Of a stretch of DNA of 64,000 bases, positions 51,138 to 60,664 are shown in pieces. The position numbers and the translations under genes were made by a program. The first letter of the stretch is position 1. Every line of letters begins with the position of its first letter. Source of the DNA: an uncultured Sphingomonadaceae bacterium (GTDB lineage Bacteria > Pseudomonadota > Alphaproteobacteria > Sphingomonadales > Sphingomonadaceae); NCBI GenBank assembly GCA_947489315.1, contig CANLCX010000001.1, forward strand, positions 871,501 to 935,500, written 5' to 3'. A model generated the notes under the pieces. The model was given only the letters and a program-made list of their open reading frames with translations, made no database searches and was not told the DNA's origin.

Positions 51138-52373
51138 CTACTCCCCCAATGGCGTCGCAGCCTTCGCTGCTTTTGTCGTGACAATATAGTCAAAGCCCAG
51201 CACCACAAATTTGCCAAAGGTCGACAGGTCATTAATGCCTTTGCTTTCCAGCCGGCGCCGGATCGGGGCCAGCGGGATCAGATAATGGCCGGTATCGCCG
51301 ATCCGGGTAGTATCAATCCGTGCGGCCTCAAGGATAGGAGTGATGATCTTGTCATCCACCGCTTTCACTTGCGTATAGCCCTCTGGCGAGGGGCGCATCG
51401 CTAGTTGTTCCCCACCGAGGCCGCTAAAAGCAATATGCAGCGATTGCATCCGGTTGGCGGCAGCCAGACCGGGGAGCAGCGATCCGATATCGAACATCTT
51501 GGTCGGCGTTGTCCCGCGACCGAGATGATAGGCGCCCATTTTCAGCAATACACGCGGCGCGTCCTCTTCGGCGGCATGATATTGTTCGAGAAACAGCTGG
51601 TGAATCAGGGCAATGCGATCATCATTATTGGCGAAATAGCGCTTGGCATTGTTATGCTGATAGATGACCGCGCTTTCGGCCAGCGCGTCAATAATGTCCT
51701 GGCCCTCTGGAGAGCCTTTAAATTTGTCCCGGAGCGCGGCAAAGGTCGCGGGCGGAGCCGATAGCATCAGCAGGCTCCCCAGATCAGCGGCGGCAACGGC
51801 GGCTAAATCTTTCTGCAGTAGTTCATCCGCAGCTTTACTGGCGGCGGCATTGGGGGCCATGGCTTTCAATTTCTCCAGCAAAATTGTCGGCGCGCCGATA
51901 AATTCTTGATCAATGCCCCACAAATCCACCGGGCCTTCGGGTTCGGCAAAATCATTGGCTAGCTGCGCGTCTTCACGGTTGCTGACAAAGGGCAGGGCAA
52001 TCGGCTTGCCCGCCACCAATGTGGCGACGCCGGTCGCGCCATCGGTGCGAAGCGCGCGCTGCACCAGCTTGTTGGACCGAGGGCCGATTTCGACGGCATG
52101 ATAGGTGCGGCCATATTTCTTCATCTCGGCGGCCAGACCGCGGCCCAATTCCGGCGAATCCGCAAAGCCATGATCCTCACCCAGCGCAACAAATTGCGAC
52201 TTTGCTATCTCGGCACGCAGGATATCGCCGCCCGGACCGGACAGACCTTCAGGTCCGAAAGAAATCTCCCAAATCGGAATGTCAGAGGTTGGCGCGGCCA
52301 CTTTGTTGGCTATTGCCGGTGTTGTGAGCGCCAGTATGACTATTCCCGATAGAGCCGCAAAAAACCTCCGCAT
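51138..52373 (-). CDS. Erythromycin-esterase/ChaN-like secreted protein
   Basis: 411 residues from MRRFFAALSG (ATG at 52373, strong aggagaggt). A signal peptide (about 1-22) is followed by FVALGEDHGFADSPELGRGL, the strand-His motif seen in EreA/ChaN-like proteins (GExHG), and later GIDQEFIGAPTILLEKL and RVLLKMGAYHLGRG. The family is tentative; heme-handling or esterase-like roles are both known for this fold. Periplasmic. Confidence 0.65.
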   Translation of the reverse strand: MRRFFAALSGIVILALTTPAIANKVAAPTSDIPIWEISFGPEGLSGPGGDILRAEIAKSQFVALGEDHGFADSPELGRGLAAEMKKYGRTYHAVEIGPRSNKLVQRALRTDGATGVATLVAGKPIALPFVSNREDAQLANDFAEPEGPVDLWGIDQEFIGAPTILLEKLKAMAPNAAASKAADELLQKDLAAVAAADLGSLLMLSAPPATFAALRDKFKGSPEGQDIIDALAESAVIYQHNNAKRYFANNDDRIALIHQLFLEQYHAAEEDAPRVLLKMGAYHLGRGTTPTKMFDIGSLLPGLAAANRMQSLHIAFSGLGGEQLAMRPSPEGYTQVKAVDDKIITPILEAARIDTTRIGDTGHYLIPLAPIRRRLESKGINDLSTFGKFVVLGFDYIVTTKAAKAATPLGE

Positions 52374-52471
52374 ATCACCTCTCCTGTCCATTGTCTTAGT
52401 GATTTATATCACCAATACAGTAATTGTAAATCCATCTTCGAAAGCGGTTGCAAATTCCCGCTTCCCCTTGC

Positions 52472-52487
52472 TTAACCACTCGGTTAA
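52472..52487. promoter_or_regulatory. Palindrome TTAACC-N4-GGTTAA before carboxylase gene
   Basis: A perfect 6-base inverted repeat with a 4-base centre, ending nine bases before the ATG at 52497. It would sit over the ribosome site or start of the transcript, so could act as an operator (TetR-type acid or lipid regulators use such sites). The factor is unknown. Confidence 0.45.
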
Positions 52488-52496
52488 ACCCTGCGG

Positions 52497-54020
52497 ATGA
52501 CATGGAAACCGGAAATTGAAGAGCTGCGCGAGCGGCAACGTTTGGCAGAGAAAATGGGTGGCGAGGAGAAAGTCTCTCGCCAGCATGGGCGAGGCAAGCT
52601 CGATGCGCGTGCCCGGATCGCGGGCATTGTCGATGAAGGCAGCTTTCGCGAAATTGGCAAAATTGCCGGACGCGGGACTTATAATGACAAAGCAGAATTT
52701 GAAGATTTTGCGCCCAGTAATCTGATTTTTGGCCGCGCGAATATTGAAGGGCGGCCAGTAGTCGCAAGCGCAGATGACTTTACTGTGCGCGGCGGGGCCG
52801 CCGACGCGGCGCTGCATCGCAAATTTACGCAATGCGAAAAAATGGCCCATACGCTCGGCATTCCGATGATCCGGATGATTGATGGCACCGGTGGCGGCGG
52901 ATCGGTCAAGTCGCTTGAAGATATGGGGTTTACCTATGTGCCAGCAGTGCCCGGCTGGGAAGATATTATCAAGAATCAAGATACGGTTCCGGTAGTGGCG
53001 CTCGCGCTCGGGCCGACAGCTGGCATGGGCGCGGCGCGCACCGTGGCGAGTCATTACTCCATCATGGTGCGTGAATTGTCTCAGATTTTTGCCGCCGGTC
53101 CGGCGGTCGCGGCGGCAATCGGTGATACGCTGACCAAGGAAGAATTGGGCGGCAGCGAAATTCACGCCCGCAACGGCGTGGTCGATGAAGAGGTTGGCAG
53201 CGAGGCCGAAGCCTTTGTCACGGCCCGCAAATTCCTTTCTTATCTGCCGAGCAATATCAACCAGCGCGCCGAACGGATCGTGACTGGCGATCCCGCTGGC
53301 CGCCGTGATGAAGCTCTGCTTTCCGCCGTGCCGCGCGGCGACAAGGAAGTTTACTCCATGCGCAAGATCATGGAATCCGTGTTCGACAAAGGCTCGGTTT
53401 TCGAAATGGGCAAACGTTGGGGCAGGGCGGCAATCACCGCCTTTGCCCGGCTCGACGGTTATCCGGTCGCGGTCCTCGCGAATGATCCCAGTTTTCTTGG
53501 CGGAAGCTGGGAAGCCAAGTCATCGGAAAAGGTCGAGCGTTTTGCCAAGCTCGCCGACCAGTTTCGTCTGCCGGTGGTTCATCTGGTCGACAATCCCGGC
53601 TTCATGATTGGCGAAGATGCCGAACGGACCGGTACCATCCGTTACGGCGTACAGGCAATGAATGCGGTTTATAGGGCTACAGTGCCATGGGCCAGCATCA
53701 TCGTCCGGCGGGCCTATGGGATTGCGGGCAGCGCCATGTCCAACGCAGAAAATTTTCAATATCGCTTTGCCTGGCCCAGCGGCGACTGGGGTTCTCTGCC
53801 CATCGCTGGCGGGCTTGAAGTCGCCTACAAGGCGGATATCGCAGCATCCGAAGATCCCGCAGCGCGGCTGGAAGAAATCAAGGCTAAGCTCAATTTGGTG
53901 ACCTCGCCATTTCGCACGGCTGAACAATTTAGCGTCGAAGATATTATTGACCCGCGCGAAACCCGGCCGTTGCTCTGCGAATTTGCCGATCTTGCTTGGC
54001 GGAAATTGGACGCTGAGTGA
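52497..54020 (+). CDS. Acyl-CoA carboxylase, carboxyltransferase (beta) subunit
   Basis: 507 residues; the carboxyltransferase pair of PccB/MccB-type enzymes. N half: [38 protein letters not shown] and [21 protein letters not shown] half: [20 protein letters not shown] and [20 protein letters not shown], the acyl-CoA and biotin pocket regions. It transfers CO2 from biotin to an acyl-CoA. No alpha subunit with biotin lies beside it. The exact acyl-CoA (propionyl, methylcrotonyl, geranyl) is uncertain. Confidence 0.9.
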   Translation: MTWKPEIEELRERQRLAEKMGGEEKVSRQHGRGKLDARARIAGIVDEGSFREIGKIAGRGTYNDKAEFEDFAPSNLIFGRANIEGRPVVASADDFTVRGGAADAALHRKFTQCEKMAHTLGIPMIRMIDGTGGGGSVKSLEDMGFTYVPAVPGWEDIIKNQDTVPVVALALGPTAGMGAARTVASHYSIMVRELSQIFAAGPAVAAAIGDTLTKEELGGSEIHARNGVVDEEVGSEAEAFVTARKFLSYLPSNINQRAERIVTGDPAGRRDEALLSAVPRGDKEVYSMRKIMESVFDKGSVFEMGKRWGRAAITAFARLDGYPVAVLANDPSFLGGSWEAKSSEKVERFAKLADQFRLPVVHLVDNPGFMIGEDAERTGTIRYGVQAMNAVYRATVPWASIIVRRAYGIAGSAMSNAENFQYRFAWPSGDWGSLPIAGGLEVAYKADIAASEDPAARLEEIKAKLNLVTSPFRTAEQFSVEDIIDPRETRPLLCEFADLAWRKLDAE

Positions 54021-54067
54021 TGGAATTGCCGTTCAGCGGCGACAAATCTGCAAAGCTATTGATAAAT

Positions 54068-54144
54068 TGGTCGGGACGAGAGGATTCGAACCTCCGACCC
54101 CCACACCCCCAGTGTGATGCGCTACCAGGCTGCGCTACGTCCCG
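54068..54144 (-). tRNA. tRNA-Pro (anticodon GGG)
   Basis: The minus strand begins CGGGACGTAGCGCAG and ends CGTCCCGACCA. The acceptor stem pairs, the anticodon loop TGGGGGT gives anticodon GGG (reads CCC/CCU), and the T arm GGTTCGAATCC is standard. 77 nucleotides including an encoded CCA. Confidence 0.97.
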
Positions 54145-54432
54145 ACCTTCGATGCGGCATTGCCGACCGAGGCCGGGGATATATGGTGGTCGAGCGGCCT
54201 TGGCAAGCGCTTTGCCAAGCATATTTTGCAGCCCTTGATCTCGCGGCATCACTCACCCATTTACGGAGCAGCATAGGACGCACTTCTCGATGCTATGGTG
54301 TCGCTGTCTATTAGATTGCTTTCACCCGGGGTGCGTGATAGGCGCGCGCAGCATTAATGTCCGGCATTTTGCAGAAGCAATATTGACGGTCAATGGGCCT
54401 GGAAATCAGGCTGTTTAATTGGGGATATTGAA
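54145..54432. other. Intergenic before yajC
   Basis: About 290 bases with no gene. It presumably carries the promoters of tRNA-Pro (minus strand) and of the yajC-secDF operon; I see no clear elements. Confidence 0.4.
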
Positions 54433-54762
54433 ATGACTTCACTTCTAATCACAGCGCAGGCAGCTTCTGGCGGAGCGGGCGGATTTCTGATTTCGATCAT
54501 GCCGCTGGTATTGATCTTTGCTGTGTTCTATTTCCTTTTGATCCGTCCACAGCAAAAAAAGATGAAAGAACATCAAGGTAAAATTGCTGCCGTGCAGAAA
54601 AATGACGAAGTAGTGACCGGCGGCGGTTTGGTCGGCAAGGCGATGAAAGTCGATGACGAATATGTCGAAGTTGAAATTGCCAAAGGCATTCGCGTGAAGG
54701 CGGTTAAGGCTACGTTATCTGACGTAATGCCACGCGGCAGCGGCAAACCGGCCAACGATTGA
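54433..54762 (+). CDS. yajC: Preprotein translocase subunit YajC
   Basis: 109 residues: one membrane helix (about 20-38, IMPLVLIFAVFYFLLIRPQQ) followed by the conserved KKMKEHQGKIAAVQKNDEVV and TGGGLVGKAMKVDDEYVEVE. YajC associates with SecDF at the Sec translocon. It opens the yajC-secD-secF-Mth938 operon; spacing to secD is 28 bases. Confidence 0.95.
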   Translation: MTSLLITAQAASGGAGGFLISIMPLVLIFAVFYFLLIRPQQKKMKEHQGKIAAVQKNDEVVTGGGLVGKAMKVDDEYVEVEIAKGIRVKAVKATLSDVMPRGSGKPAND

Positions 54763-54790
54763 ACCTGTTTAGGGAACGGATAGTTTTACG

Positions 54791-56395
54791 ATGTTAGATT
54801 TCCCGCGCTGGAAAGTCATTTCCATATCTTTGTTACTGGCTTTTGGCGTGTTGATGTCGCTTCCCAGTCTGTTTTTCGGTGAAAGTCATAAATATTGGCC
54901 CAGCTTCTTGCCGGACGAGACCATCAACCTTGGCCTCGATCTGTCGGGTGGCAGCCACATTCTTTTGGAAGCTGATCCGGCAGATGTAGGGGAAACCCGT
55001 TTGCAGACAATGGAAGAATCCGTGCGCGCTGAAATGCGGCGGGCGAGTCCCCGGATTAATATTGGCGATATCTCACGGAAAGATGGCGTTTTGTCTTTCA
55101 TGGTCCGCGATTCCACGCAGGTGGATGCCGCACGGGAAGCGCTGTTGCCACTAACCACCGGCGCAGGTCTGACCGGCCAGCGGGATTGGGATATCGAAGT
55201 GCGTGACGATACGCGCTTTGTTGTTTCTCCCACATCGGCAGGTCTCGACAATGCGGTTGATAATGCGATGGATACGGCAACCGATGTCATCCGTCGGCGT
55301 ATCGATGAAATGGGGACACGCGAACCGACGATTATTCGCCAAGGCGACACACGGATTGTTGTTCAGGTCCCTGGTTTGGAAGACCCTGAAGCCTTGAAAG
55401 AGCTATTGGGTAAAACCGCTAAGCTCGAGTTTAAGCTGGTTGATTTTGAAGCTGACCCGAACGCTGTTGCTGCGGGGCGTCCGCCGGTAGGGAGCCAGAT
55501 ATTCCCTTATCCTGACAACCCGGCCGGAGTACCCAATATTGCGGTGAAGCGTCTCGGTGGTATTTCGGGTGACAAGCTCACCGACGCTGGTCAGGGCTTT
55601 GATCAGGAAACCAACGCACCGGTTGTGAATATTACTTTTGATACCGAAGGCGGGGCAAAATTTGCTCGATTGACGCAGAATAATGTGGGTCGGCCTTTTG
55701 CTATTATATTGGATGGCGAAGTGCTCTCTGCCCCCAATATCAACGAGCCCATATTGGGCGGTTCCGCCCAGATTTCCGGTAATTTTACGGTGGAGGGAGC
55801 CAACCAGCTTTCGATTGCCTTACGTTCAGGCGCTCTGCCGGTTGAATTGCAGGTCGTCGAAGAACGCACCGTTGGTCCCGACCTTGGCGCTGATTCCATC
55901 CGCAAAGGCATGATTGCTGCGATCATTGGTACCGCCGCCGTGCTGGCGTTTATGGTCGTAACTTACGGCCGTTTTGGTCTCTATGCGAATTTTGCGCTGA
56001 CTCTGAACCTCTTCTTGATCCTTGGGGTCATGGCGATCTTCAATGCCACTTTGACGCTGCCAGGAATTGCTGGTTTCATTCTGACAGTTGGTTCTGCGGT
56101 TGATGCGAATGTGCTGATTAACGAACGCATACGCGAAGAAAGGCGTCGCGGCAGACGTGTGGTCCAAGCCGTGGAAGTGGGCTATAAAGAGGCCTCACGC
56201 GCCATTTTTGACGCGAATATTACCAACGTCATCGCCGGCTTACTTTTGTTTATCTTTGGTTCCGGTCCAGTTCGCGGCTTTGCCGTGGTCTTGATTATCG
56301 GGATCATCACATCAGTCTTCACCGCCGTTGTCGTGACGCGGATGTTGGTCGCCTTATGGTTGCGCCGCACCCGTCCGCAAGAGCTGTATATATAG
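54791..56395 (+). CDS. secD: Protein translocase subunit SecD
   Basis: 534 residues: membrane segment at the N-terminus, SecD D1 motif LGLDLSGGSHILLEAD, periplasmic P1 domain (RIDEMGTREPTIIRQGDTRI), and the conserved membrane part SGALPVELQVVEERTVGPDL followed by the GSAVDANVLINERIREE loop and further helices. With SecF and YajC it uses the proton gradient to help protein export. secF starts 12 bases after its stop. Confidence 0.96.
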   Translation: MLDFPRWKVISISLLLAFGVLMSLPSLFFGESHKYWPSFLPDETINLGLDLSGGSHILLEADPADVGETRLQTMEESVRAEMRRASPRINIGDISRKDGVLSFMVRDSTQVDAAREALLPLTTGAGLTGQRDWDIEVRDDTRFVVSPTSAGLDNAVDNAMDTATDVIRRRIDEMGTREPTIIRQGDTRIVVQVPGLEDPEALKELLGKTAKLEFKLVDFEADPNAVAAGRPPVGSQIFPYPDNPAGVPNIAVKRLGGISGDKLTDAGQGFDQETNAPVVNITFDTEGGAKFARLTQNNVGRPFAIILDGEVLSAPNINEPILGGSAQISGNFTVEGANQLSIALRSGALPVELQVVEERTVGPDLGADSIRKGMIAAIIGTAAVLAFMVVTYGRFGLYANFALTLNLFLILGVMAIFNATLTLPGIAGFILTVGSAVDANVLINERIREERRRGRRVVQAVEVGYKEASRAIFDANITNVIAGLLLFIFGSGPVRGFAVVLIIGIITSVFTAVVVTRMLVALWLRRTRPQELYI

Positions 56396-56407
56396 GAGGG
56401 AATGATC

Positions 56408-57391
56408 ATGAAACTTCTCAAACTCGTTCCTGACAATACCAATATCGCATTTCTGAAATGGCGGAATATTGCAGTTGCCATCAGCATCCTGATGATCATT
56501 GGTTCGATGGCACTGGTTGCACAGCGCGGGCTCAATTTCGGCGTTGATTTTGTCGGTGGTCAGATGATACGGACAACTTTCACGCAGACCGTCGACGCGC
56601 CGATTACCGAATTGCGCGAAAAAGTGGGTGCATTGGGCTATGGTGATCCGACCATCCAACGTTTCGGCGATCCGAACGAGGTATCGATCCGGATGAAACT
56701 GCCAGACGGCGCGGATCAGGATCCAGAATTGGCCAATACGATGGCGGATCAAATTACTCTGATGTTGAAAGCGGACTATCCTGATGTCCGCATAGACGGT
56801 GTAGATTCTGTTTCTGGCAAGGTTTCCGAGGAACTCTTGTCGAAAGGCGTCTGGTCGCTGGTTGGCGCGATGCTGGCGATTACGCTCTATATTTGGATCC
56901 GGTTTGAGTGGCAATTTGGCGCCGGGGCGCTGTTTGCTCTGTTCCACGATGTCGCGCTGACCTTCGGGTTTTTCGCGCTAACGCAGCTTGAGTTTAACCT
57001 CAATATTGTGGCCGCTTTGCTGACTATTATCGGTTATTCGTTGAACGATACGATTGTGGTCTATGACCGGATCAGAGAAAATCTGAAGAAATATCGCAAG
57101 ATGGATATCGTCGCTCTGTTGGACCTGTCAGTCAACGAAACGCTGGCGCGTACGGTGATGACCAGCTTGACTATGCTCATTGCCTTGATCGCATTGATGG
57201 TCTGGGGACCCGATGTTATTTTCGGTTTCTCGGCTGCGATGTTCCTCGGTGTTCTTATTGGTACCTATTCATCTGTCTATATGGCAGCGCCAATATTGAT
57301 CTGGTTGAAAGTGGGTCCAGACAGCTTTGTGCCCCCAGCGACAGCAGGAGACAGGGCAGAAAAAATCGGCGGACCGGAAGAAATCGGCTGA
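56408..57391 (+). CDS. secF: Protein translocase subunit SecF
   Basis: 327 residues from the ATG at 56408, preferred because AGGAGG sits at normal spacing; the ATG at 56402 is too close. SecF pattern: LNFGVDFVGGQMIRTTFTQT, the membrane domain starting SKGVWSLVGAMLAITLYIWI, LLTIIGYSLNDTIVVYDRIR and VNETLARTVMTSLTMLIALI. It forms the SecDF channel that pulls exported proteins through SecYEG. Confidence 0.95.
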   Translation: MKLLKLVPDNTNIAFLKWRNIAVAISILMIIGSMALVAQRGLNFGVDFVGGQMIRTTFTQTVDAPITELREKVGALGYGDPTIQRFGDPNEVSIRMKLPDGADQDPELANTMADQITLMLKADYPDVRIDGVDSVSGKVSEELLSKGVWSLVGAMLAITLYIWIRFEWQFGAGALFALFHDVALTFGFFALTQLEFNLNIVAALLTIIGYSLNDTIVVYDRIRENLKKYRKMDIVALLDLSVNETLARTVMTSLTMLIALIALMVWGPDVIFGFSAAMFLGVLIGTYSSVYMAAPILIWLKVGPDSFVPPATAGDRAEKIGGPEEIG

Positions 57392-57404
57392 TTGTTGAAG
57401 GTTG

Positions 57405-57785
57405 ATGGTTGAACTCAGACGCGACGTTGATTTTGAAGGGCCAGTCGTCACGGGCTTTACGCCTAATGGCTATAAAATTGGTGACCAGCGGTTTGACAAC
57501 GGCCTGTTGCTGTCGCCGGAACAAGCATTGTCTTGGGATACGCCGGCCCGTGATGATCTGAATTTGGCGGACATTATGACTGCTCTTGATCTGTCTCCGG
57601 CACCTGAGTTTTTGCTATTTGGCAGCGGCACCAAGATGGAACAACCGCCTGCGGCCTTCCGCCGTGCGGCTGATGCCGTGAAACTGGGTATCGAGGTTAT
57701 GGATAGCCGCGCCGCGGCGCGTGCCTGGGGCGTGTTGCGGGCAGAGGAGCGCTGGATTATCGGCGCGTTCATGCCGCTGCGCTAA
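57405..57785 (+). CDS. Mth938-like domain protein
   Basis: 126 residues from the ATG at 57405 (the ORF track includes a TTG before it). The Mth938/NDUFAF3-like fold shows FTPNGYKIGDQRFDNGLLLS, PAPEFLLFGSGTKMEQPPAA and GIEVMDSRAAARAWGVLRAE. In mitochondria NDUFAF3 helps assemble complex I; in alphaproteobacteria this gene sits regularly after secF, as here. Cytoplasmic; exact role unknown. Confidence 0.88.
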   Translation: MVELRRDVDFEGPVVTGFTPNGYKIGDQRFDNGLLLSPEQALSWDTPARDDLNLADIMTALDLSPAPEFLLFGSGTKMEQPPAAFRRAADAVKLGIEVMDSRAAARAWGVLRAEERWIIGAFMPLR

Positions 57786-58961
57786 TCAGCGTTGAGCGAT
57801 GTCCGCGAACAGTTCTACCAAAGCATCTCCATTATTCTCCCAGCTAAAATCACGGACGGTTGCGCGTACATCCTCTTGTTTTGGCGGGTTGGCCAATATA
57901 GCTTTCACTGCTTCAACAATCGCCAAACTATCCTGCTTCACAATCCGCCCGGCAATATCGGAGCGAACCAGCTCCCGGGCTCCACCGGCTTCGCTGATGA
58001 TGATCGGCGTGCCACAGGACAGCGCTTCTACCCACGCATTGGCAAGGCCTTCGGATTTTGATGGCAGGATCGAAATATCGGCTGCAGCGACCAGCTTTGG
58101 TAGCTGGTCATGCGGAACATTGCCGAGGAAACGGACGCGATCCTTGATACCCAATTTGTCCGCCAATGCCCGGTACGCCTTTTCTTCCTCACCAGTGCCA
58201 GCAACCATGAGGGTGGCGTCTGGAAAGGACGTCATAGCTGCGATCACCAAAGCCTGGTTCTTACGCTTGATAAGCGCGCCAACGCAGATGAATAGCGGGC
58301 CCTCGACGCCTAGTTCTCTTTTGGCGACAGCGCGATCAACGGGCTTGAATTTGCTCTGATCAAGACCGGTATAATGCACTGTGATCTTATCGCCATCCAT
58401 GCCGAGCTCTACCATATCCTGCTTCAACGCCTTGGATACCGCCAACAGGCCCGATGCTTTGTCAGCTGCAGACAATATCTGCGGCGAGCATTTGGTATCG
58501 CTGCCCCAATGATGGATGTCTGCGCCGCGGGCCTTGATCGTGAAGGGTATGTCCAGCGCTGCTGACAATCGCATTGCGGCGGGGCCATCCGGATAGAAAA
58601 ACTCTGCATCAATCAGATCAAATGGATTTTCTTCGTGAAGTTCCCGGACGAGCGGCAGGATTGCCGCCGCAATCCGTTCGGGGTTTTTGGGTCCGCCAAA
58701 TTTCGGGACGATCGGGAAACGGGGACGATGAACGTTGAGTTTGCCCCAATGTTGATGAAGGGGCAGTGCAGCAAGCGCGCGATAGGGTGCCAGCCCTCTC
58801 AGCGGCTGCGGCGGCATCCCGATGGGGTTGATGACCGTGACCTTGGCTTCCGCTCTGCCCGCAAGCTCCGCCGTTTGTCGCTCGACAAAAATCCCGAAAT
58901 TGGGTGACACCGCATTGGGAAATAACGTTGATAGCGTCAATATGTTGAGCGGGCGGGTCAT
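57786..58961 (-). CDS. Glycosyltransferase family 4 protein
   Basis: 391 residues, GT-B fold. Features: N-terminal NILTLSTLFPNAVSPNFGIF, GLDQSKFKPVDRAVAKREL linker, donor-binding domain LGVEGPLFICVGALIKRKNQ, ADISILPSKSEGLANAWVEA with the EGL...E motif for the nucleotide sugar, and CGTPIIISEAGGARELV. It probably transfers a sugar in exopolysaccharide or glycolipid synthesis. It converges with the Mth938 gene end to end. Confidence 0.9.
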   Translation of the reverse strand: MTRPLNILTLSTLFPNAVSPNFGIFVERQTAELAGRAEAKVTVINPIGMPPQPLRGLAPYRALAALPLHQHWGKLNVHRPRFPIVPKFGGPKNPERIAAAILPLVRELHEENPFDLIDAEFFYPDGPAAMRLSAALDIPFTIKARGADIHHWGSDTKCSPQILSAADKASGLLAVSKALKQDMVELGMDGDKITVHYTGLDQSKFKPVDRAVAKRELGVEGPLFICVGALIKRKNQALVIAAMTSFPDATLMVAGTGEEEKAYRALADKLGIKDRVRFLGNVPHDQLPKLVAAADISILPSKSEGLANAWVEALSCGTPIIISEAGGARELVRSDIAGRIVKQDSLAIVEAVKAILANPPKQEDVRATVRDFSWENNGDALVELFADIAQR

Positions 58962-58984
58962 GGTCCTAGCTTAGCGCAAAGCCC

Positions 58985-59548
58985 TTAAAGTGCCCTTATC
59001 AGTCTCACCGCAACGCCAATCCATTCGGGGTCTTTAACAACCTGTTGCCGCGCACCGCTGCCCAGCGGTAAAACCTGTATCATGTCGCCTTCTCGGCCAA
59101 TCAGGCGACCAAATAAAAACCGCCCAGCAGGTCGCGGCACCAATATATCACGGTTGAGCGCGCCGCTATATTGGTCAGGGGTACGGCGGGATAGCCACAC
59201 GTCATCTCCGGTCCGGTAATCCCCGACGCTGCTCTTTACGCGGAGAGCGACCATGTCCGTTTCAATTGTCGGTTGGGAAATGCTCTCGGTCTTCTTGAGT
59301 GCGTGCGCGCCTTTATGATCGAGTATCGCAGCAACGGGCAACTCATCCTGATTAGGAAGGGCGAGCAATTCCGCGCTATCAACACCAAGGGCATCGGCGA
59401 TCCGATTGAGCCAATCCAGCGAAAGTGTGCGCATGCCGGTTTCCAAACGGCCAATGGTTTGGGCTGTGGTTGACGGAGCGCAACGTTTTGCGACATCATC
59501 TAACGTCAATCCCTTGGCCTTGCGAACATCTCTTATGCGGCTAATCAT
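58985..59548 (-). CDS. XRE helix-turn-helix regulator, LexA/S24-like tail
   Basis: 187 residues from MISRIRDVRK (ATG at 59548, ggaggt four bases before). An XRE-type helix-turn-helix occupies about 1-55 (KGLTLDDVAKRCAPSTTAQT, IGRLETGMRTLSLDWLNRIA). The C-terminal half resembles S24/LexA peptidase folds of phage-type repressors, but I do not see the catalytic Ser-Lys pair. It lies just outside the IS1595 element, whose insertion put 2.2 kb into its upstream region. Confidence 0.75.
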   Translation of the reverse strand: MISRIRDVRKAKGLTLDDVAKRCAPSTTAQTIGRLETGMRTLSLDWLNRIADALGVDSAELLALPNQDELPVAAILDHKGAHALKKTESISQPTIETDMVALRVKSSVGDYRTGDDVWLSRRTPDQYSGALNRDILVPRPAGRFLFGRLIGREGDMIQVLPLGSGARQQVVKDPEWIGVAVRLIRAL

Positions 59549-59584
59549 GGTTACCTCCAACTTATAGTATAAAACCTATATGGT

Positions 59585-59592
59585 TTTTTCTT
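59585..59592. repeat. Target site duplication, left
   Basis: TTTTTCTT immediately before the left inverted repeat; identical to 61802-61809. IS1595-family elements generate 8-bp duplications. Confidence 0.9.
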
Positions 59593-59617
59593 GGCACTAT
59601 TATAGATGACGTACCCA
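59593..59617. repeat. IS1595 left inverted repeat
   Basis: 25 bases matching the right repeat at 21 positions, with mismatches only at 4, 5, 13 and 14. The ATG of the 59606 ORF lies within it. Confidence 0.9.
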
Positions 59618-59896
59618 AGCAAGAAAGATCGTGGACAGAAGTCACAGGAAAGTGTTGAAATTCTTGGCCCCGAGTCTGCTTTGGAGCAGGCTTCGAAGAT
59701 TCTGCGTGCCAAGATGGAACATCTTGATCCGACTGAACTAGGAGAATTAGATTGGGAAGAACTCACCGATTGGCACAAAGATTATTGGCGTTTTTGCGTA
59801 GAAGATTTACTTGAACGCAGTGATCTTATCAAATCCTGCTTGCGTGAGCTCTCCGACGACGATTGTGAAAATTGGAGTATCGTACAAAGCGAATAA
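59606..59896 (+). CDS. Passenger hypothetical protein starting in the inverted repeat
   Basis: 96 residues, very acidic (SVEILGPESALEQASKILRA, WEELTDWHKDYWRFCVEDLL, ending CENWSIVQSE), no known family. Its ATG and next codons are part of the left inverted repeat, and no ribosome site is visible, so expression would depend on outside transcription. Its last 90 bases overlap the HNH gene's 3' end on the opposite strand. The acidic, tryptophan-rich composition could suit an inhibitor or DNA mimic, but that is speculation. Confidence 0.5.
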   Translation: MTYPSKKDRGQKSQESVEILGPESALEQASKILRAKMEHLDPTELGELDWEELTDWHKDYWRFCVEDLLERSDLIKSCLRELSDDDCENWSIVQSE

Positions 59897-60664
59897 CTGA
59901 AGTTGAACTACCGCATATGGAGCGCTGTTTATTACTCGCGAGAATACCACTGATCGGTGTAGCGCAGAAATTACCTTGCCCTTCTCAAATTCAATTTCTG
60001 CTTCAAGCGTTCCACCGACAAATGAAGTCCAGTCTGAACCAGTTTCGCAGATTATCTCTTTGATTTTTTGAGAGTTGAAACTGTCCAATCCAACAGCAGA
60101 AATTGTGAGGCAGAAAGCTATTTTAGCCAAAAGCTTTGCTTGATAATCAACAGCGATTTGGTGATAAAATTTACTCGCCTTGTTTGGTATATTTATTTTC
60201 AATTTTGATGGTTTTTCAAAAACCTTAAACCATATGCTGCCTTGTTTTTGACGTAATAGCAGTGGATTCTGCAAGATTTTTGGAGCTTGGAAATCGGCCA
60301 ATACGAGGAGCCCTGGATGATCAGAAATCGGTACTAAAAACTCATTTTGAGGCTGCCCCATTTTTCCGAAATTAGCCACTGCCTTAAAATGGGTTGGCGG
60401 TTGTTTCATGCGCAGACCCAAATTTAACCGAACATGCTGAAACATCTTTCTAGCAGCGTATAGCTCTATTTTTTTTGTAACATCCTCGTGCTTCCTGCAA
60501 CTAGCTTTCGGTAAAGTGGCATTTCCGCCCAATGAACGAGGGACAATATGCTCGCGGCCCAATTTAACATTCGGTTCGTGTATGTCGCAATATATACACC
60601 TTCCGATAGCTGCGTTAGCTTTTGACTGCTTAATCTGAATATAGCTTCTATTTCCTAGATTCAT
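59807..60664 (-). CDS. HNH endonuclease, IS passenger
   Basis: 285 residues, AGGAG before the ATG. The N-terminal HNH motif is complete: zinc ligand pair CIYC at 23-26, then LGREHIVPRSLGGN with the catalytic His and Asn, and ASCRKHE supplying the second half of the zinc site. The remaining 200 residues have mixed hydrophobic strands and no recognised domain, possibly for DNA recognition. Its start overlaps the 52-codon ORF by 17 bases, tying it to the transposase transcript. It could be a homing-type nuclease, a defence enzyme or a transposition helper. Confidence 0.8.
   Translation of the reverse strand: MNLGNRSYIQIKQSKANAAIGRCIYCDIHEPNVKLGREHIVPRSLGGNATLPKASCRKHEDVTKKIELYAARKMFQHVRLNLGLRMKQPPTHFKAVANFGKMGQPQNEFLVPISDHPGLLVLADFQAPKILQNPLLLRQKQGSIWFKVFEKPSKLKINIPNKASKFYHQIAVDYQAKLLAKIAFCLTISAVGLDSFNSQKIKEIICETGSDWTSFVGGTLEAEIEFEKGKVISALHRSVVFSRVINSAPYAVVQLQLFALYDTPIFTIVVGELTQAGFDKITAFK

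Noticed and set aside
52404-53165. 253-codon minus ORF
   Set aside because: Shadow of the carboxyltransferase gene.
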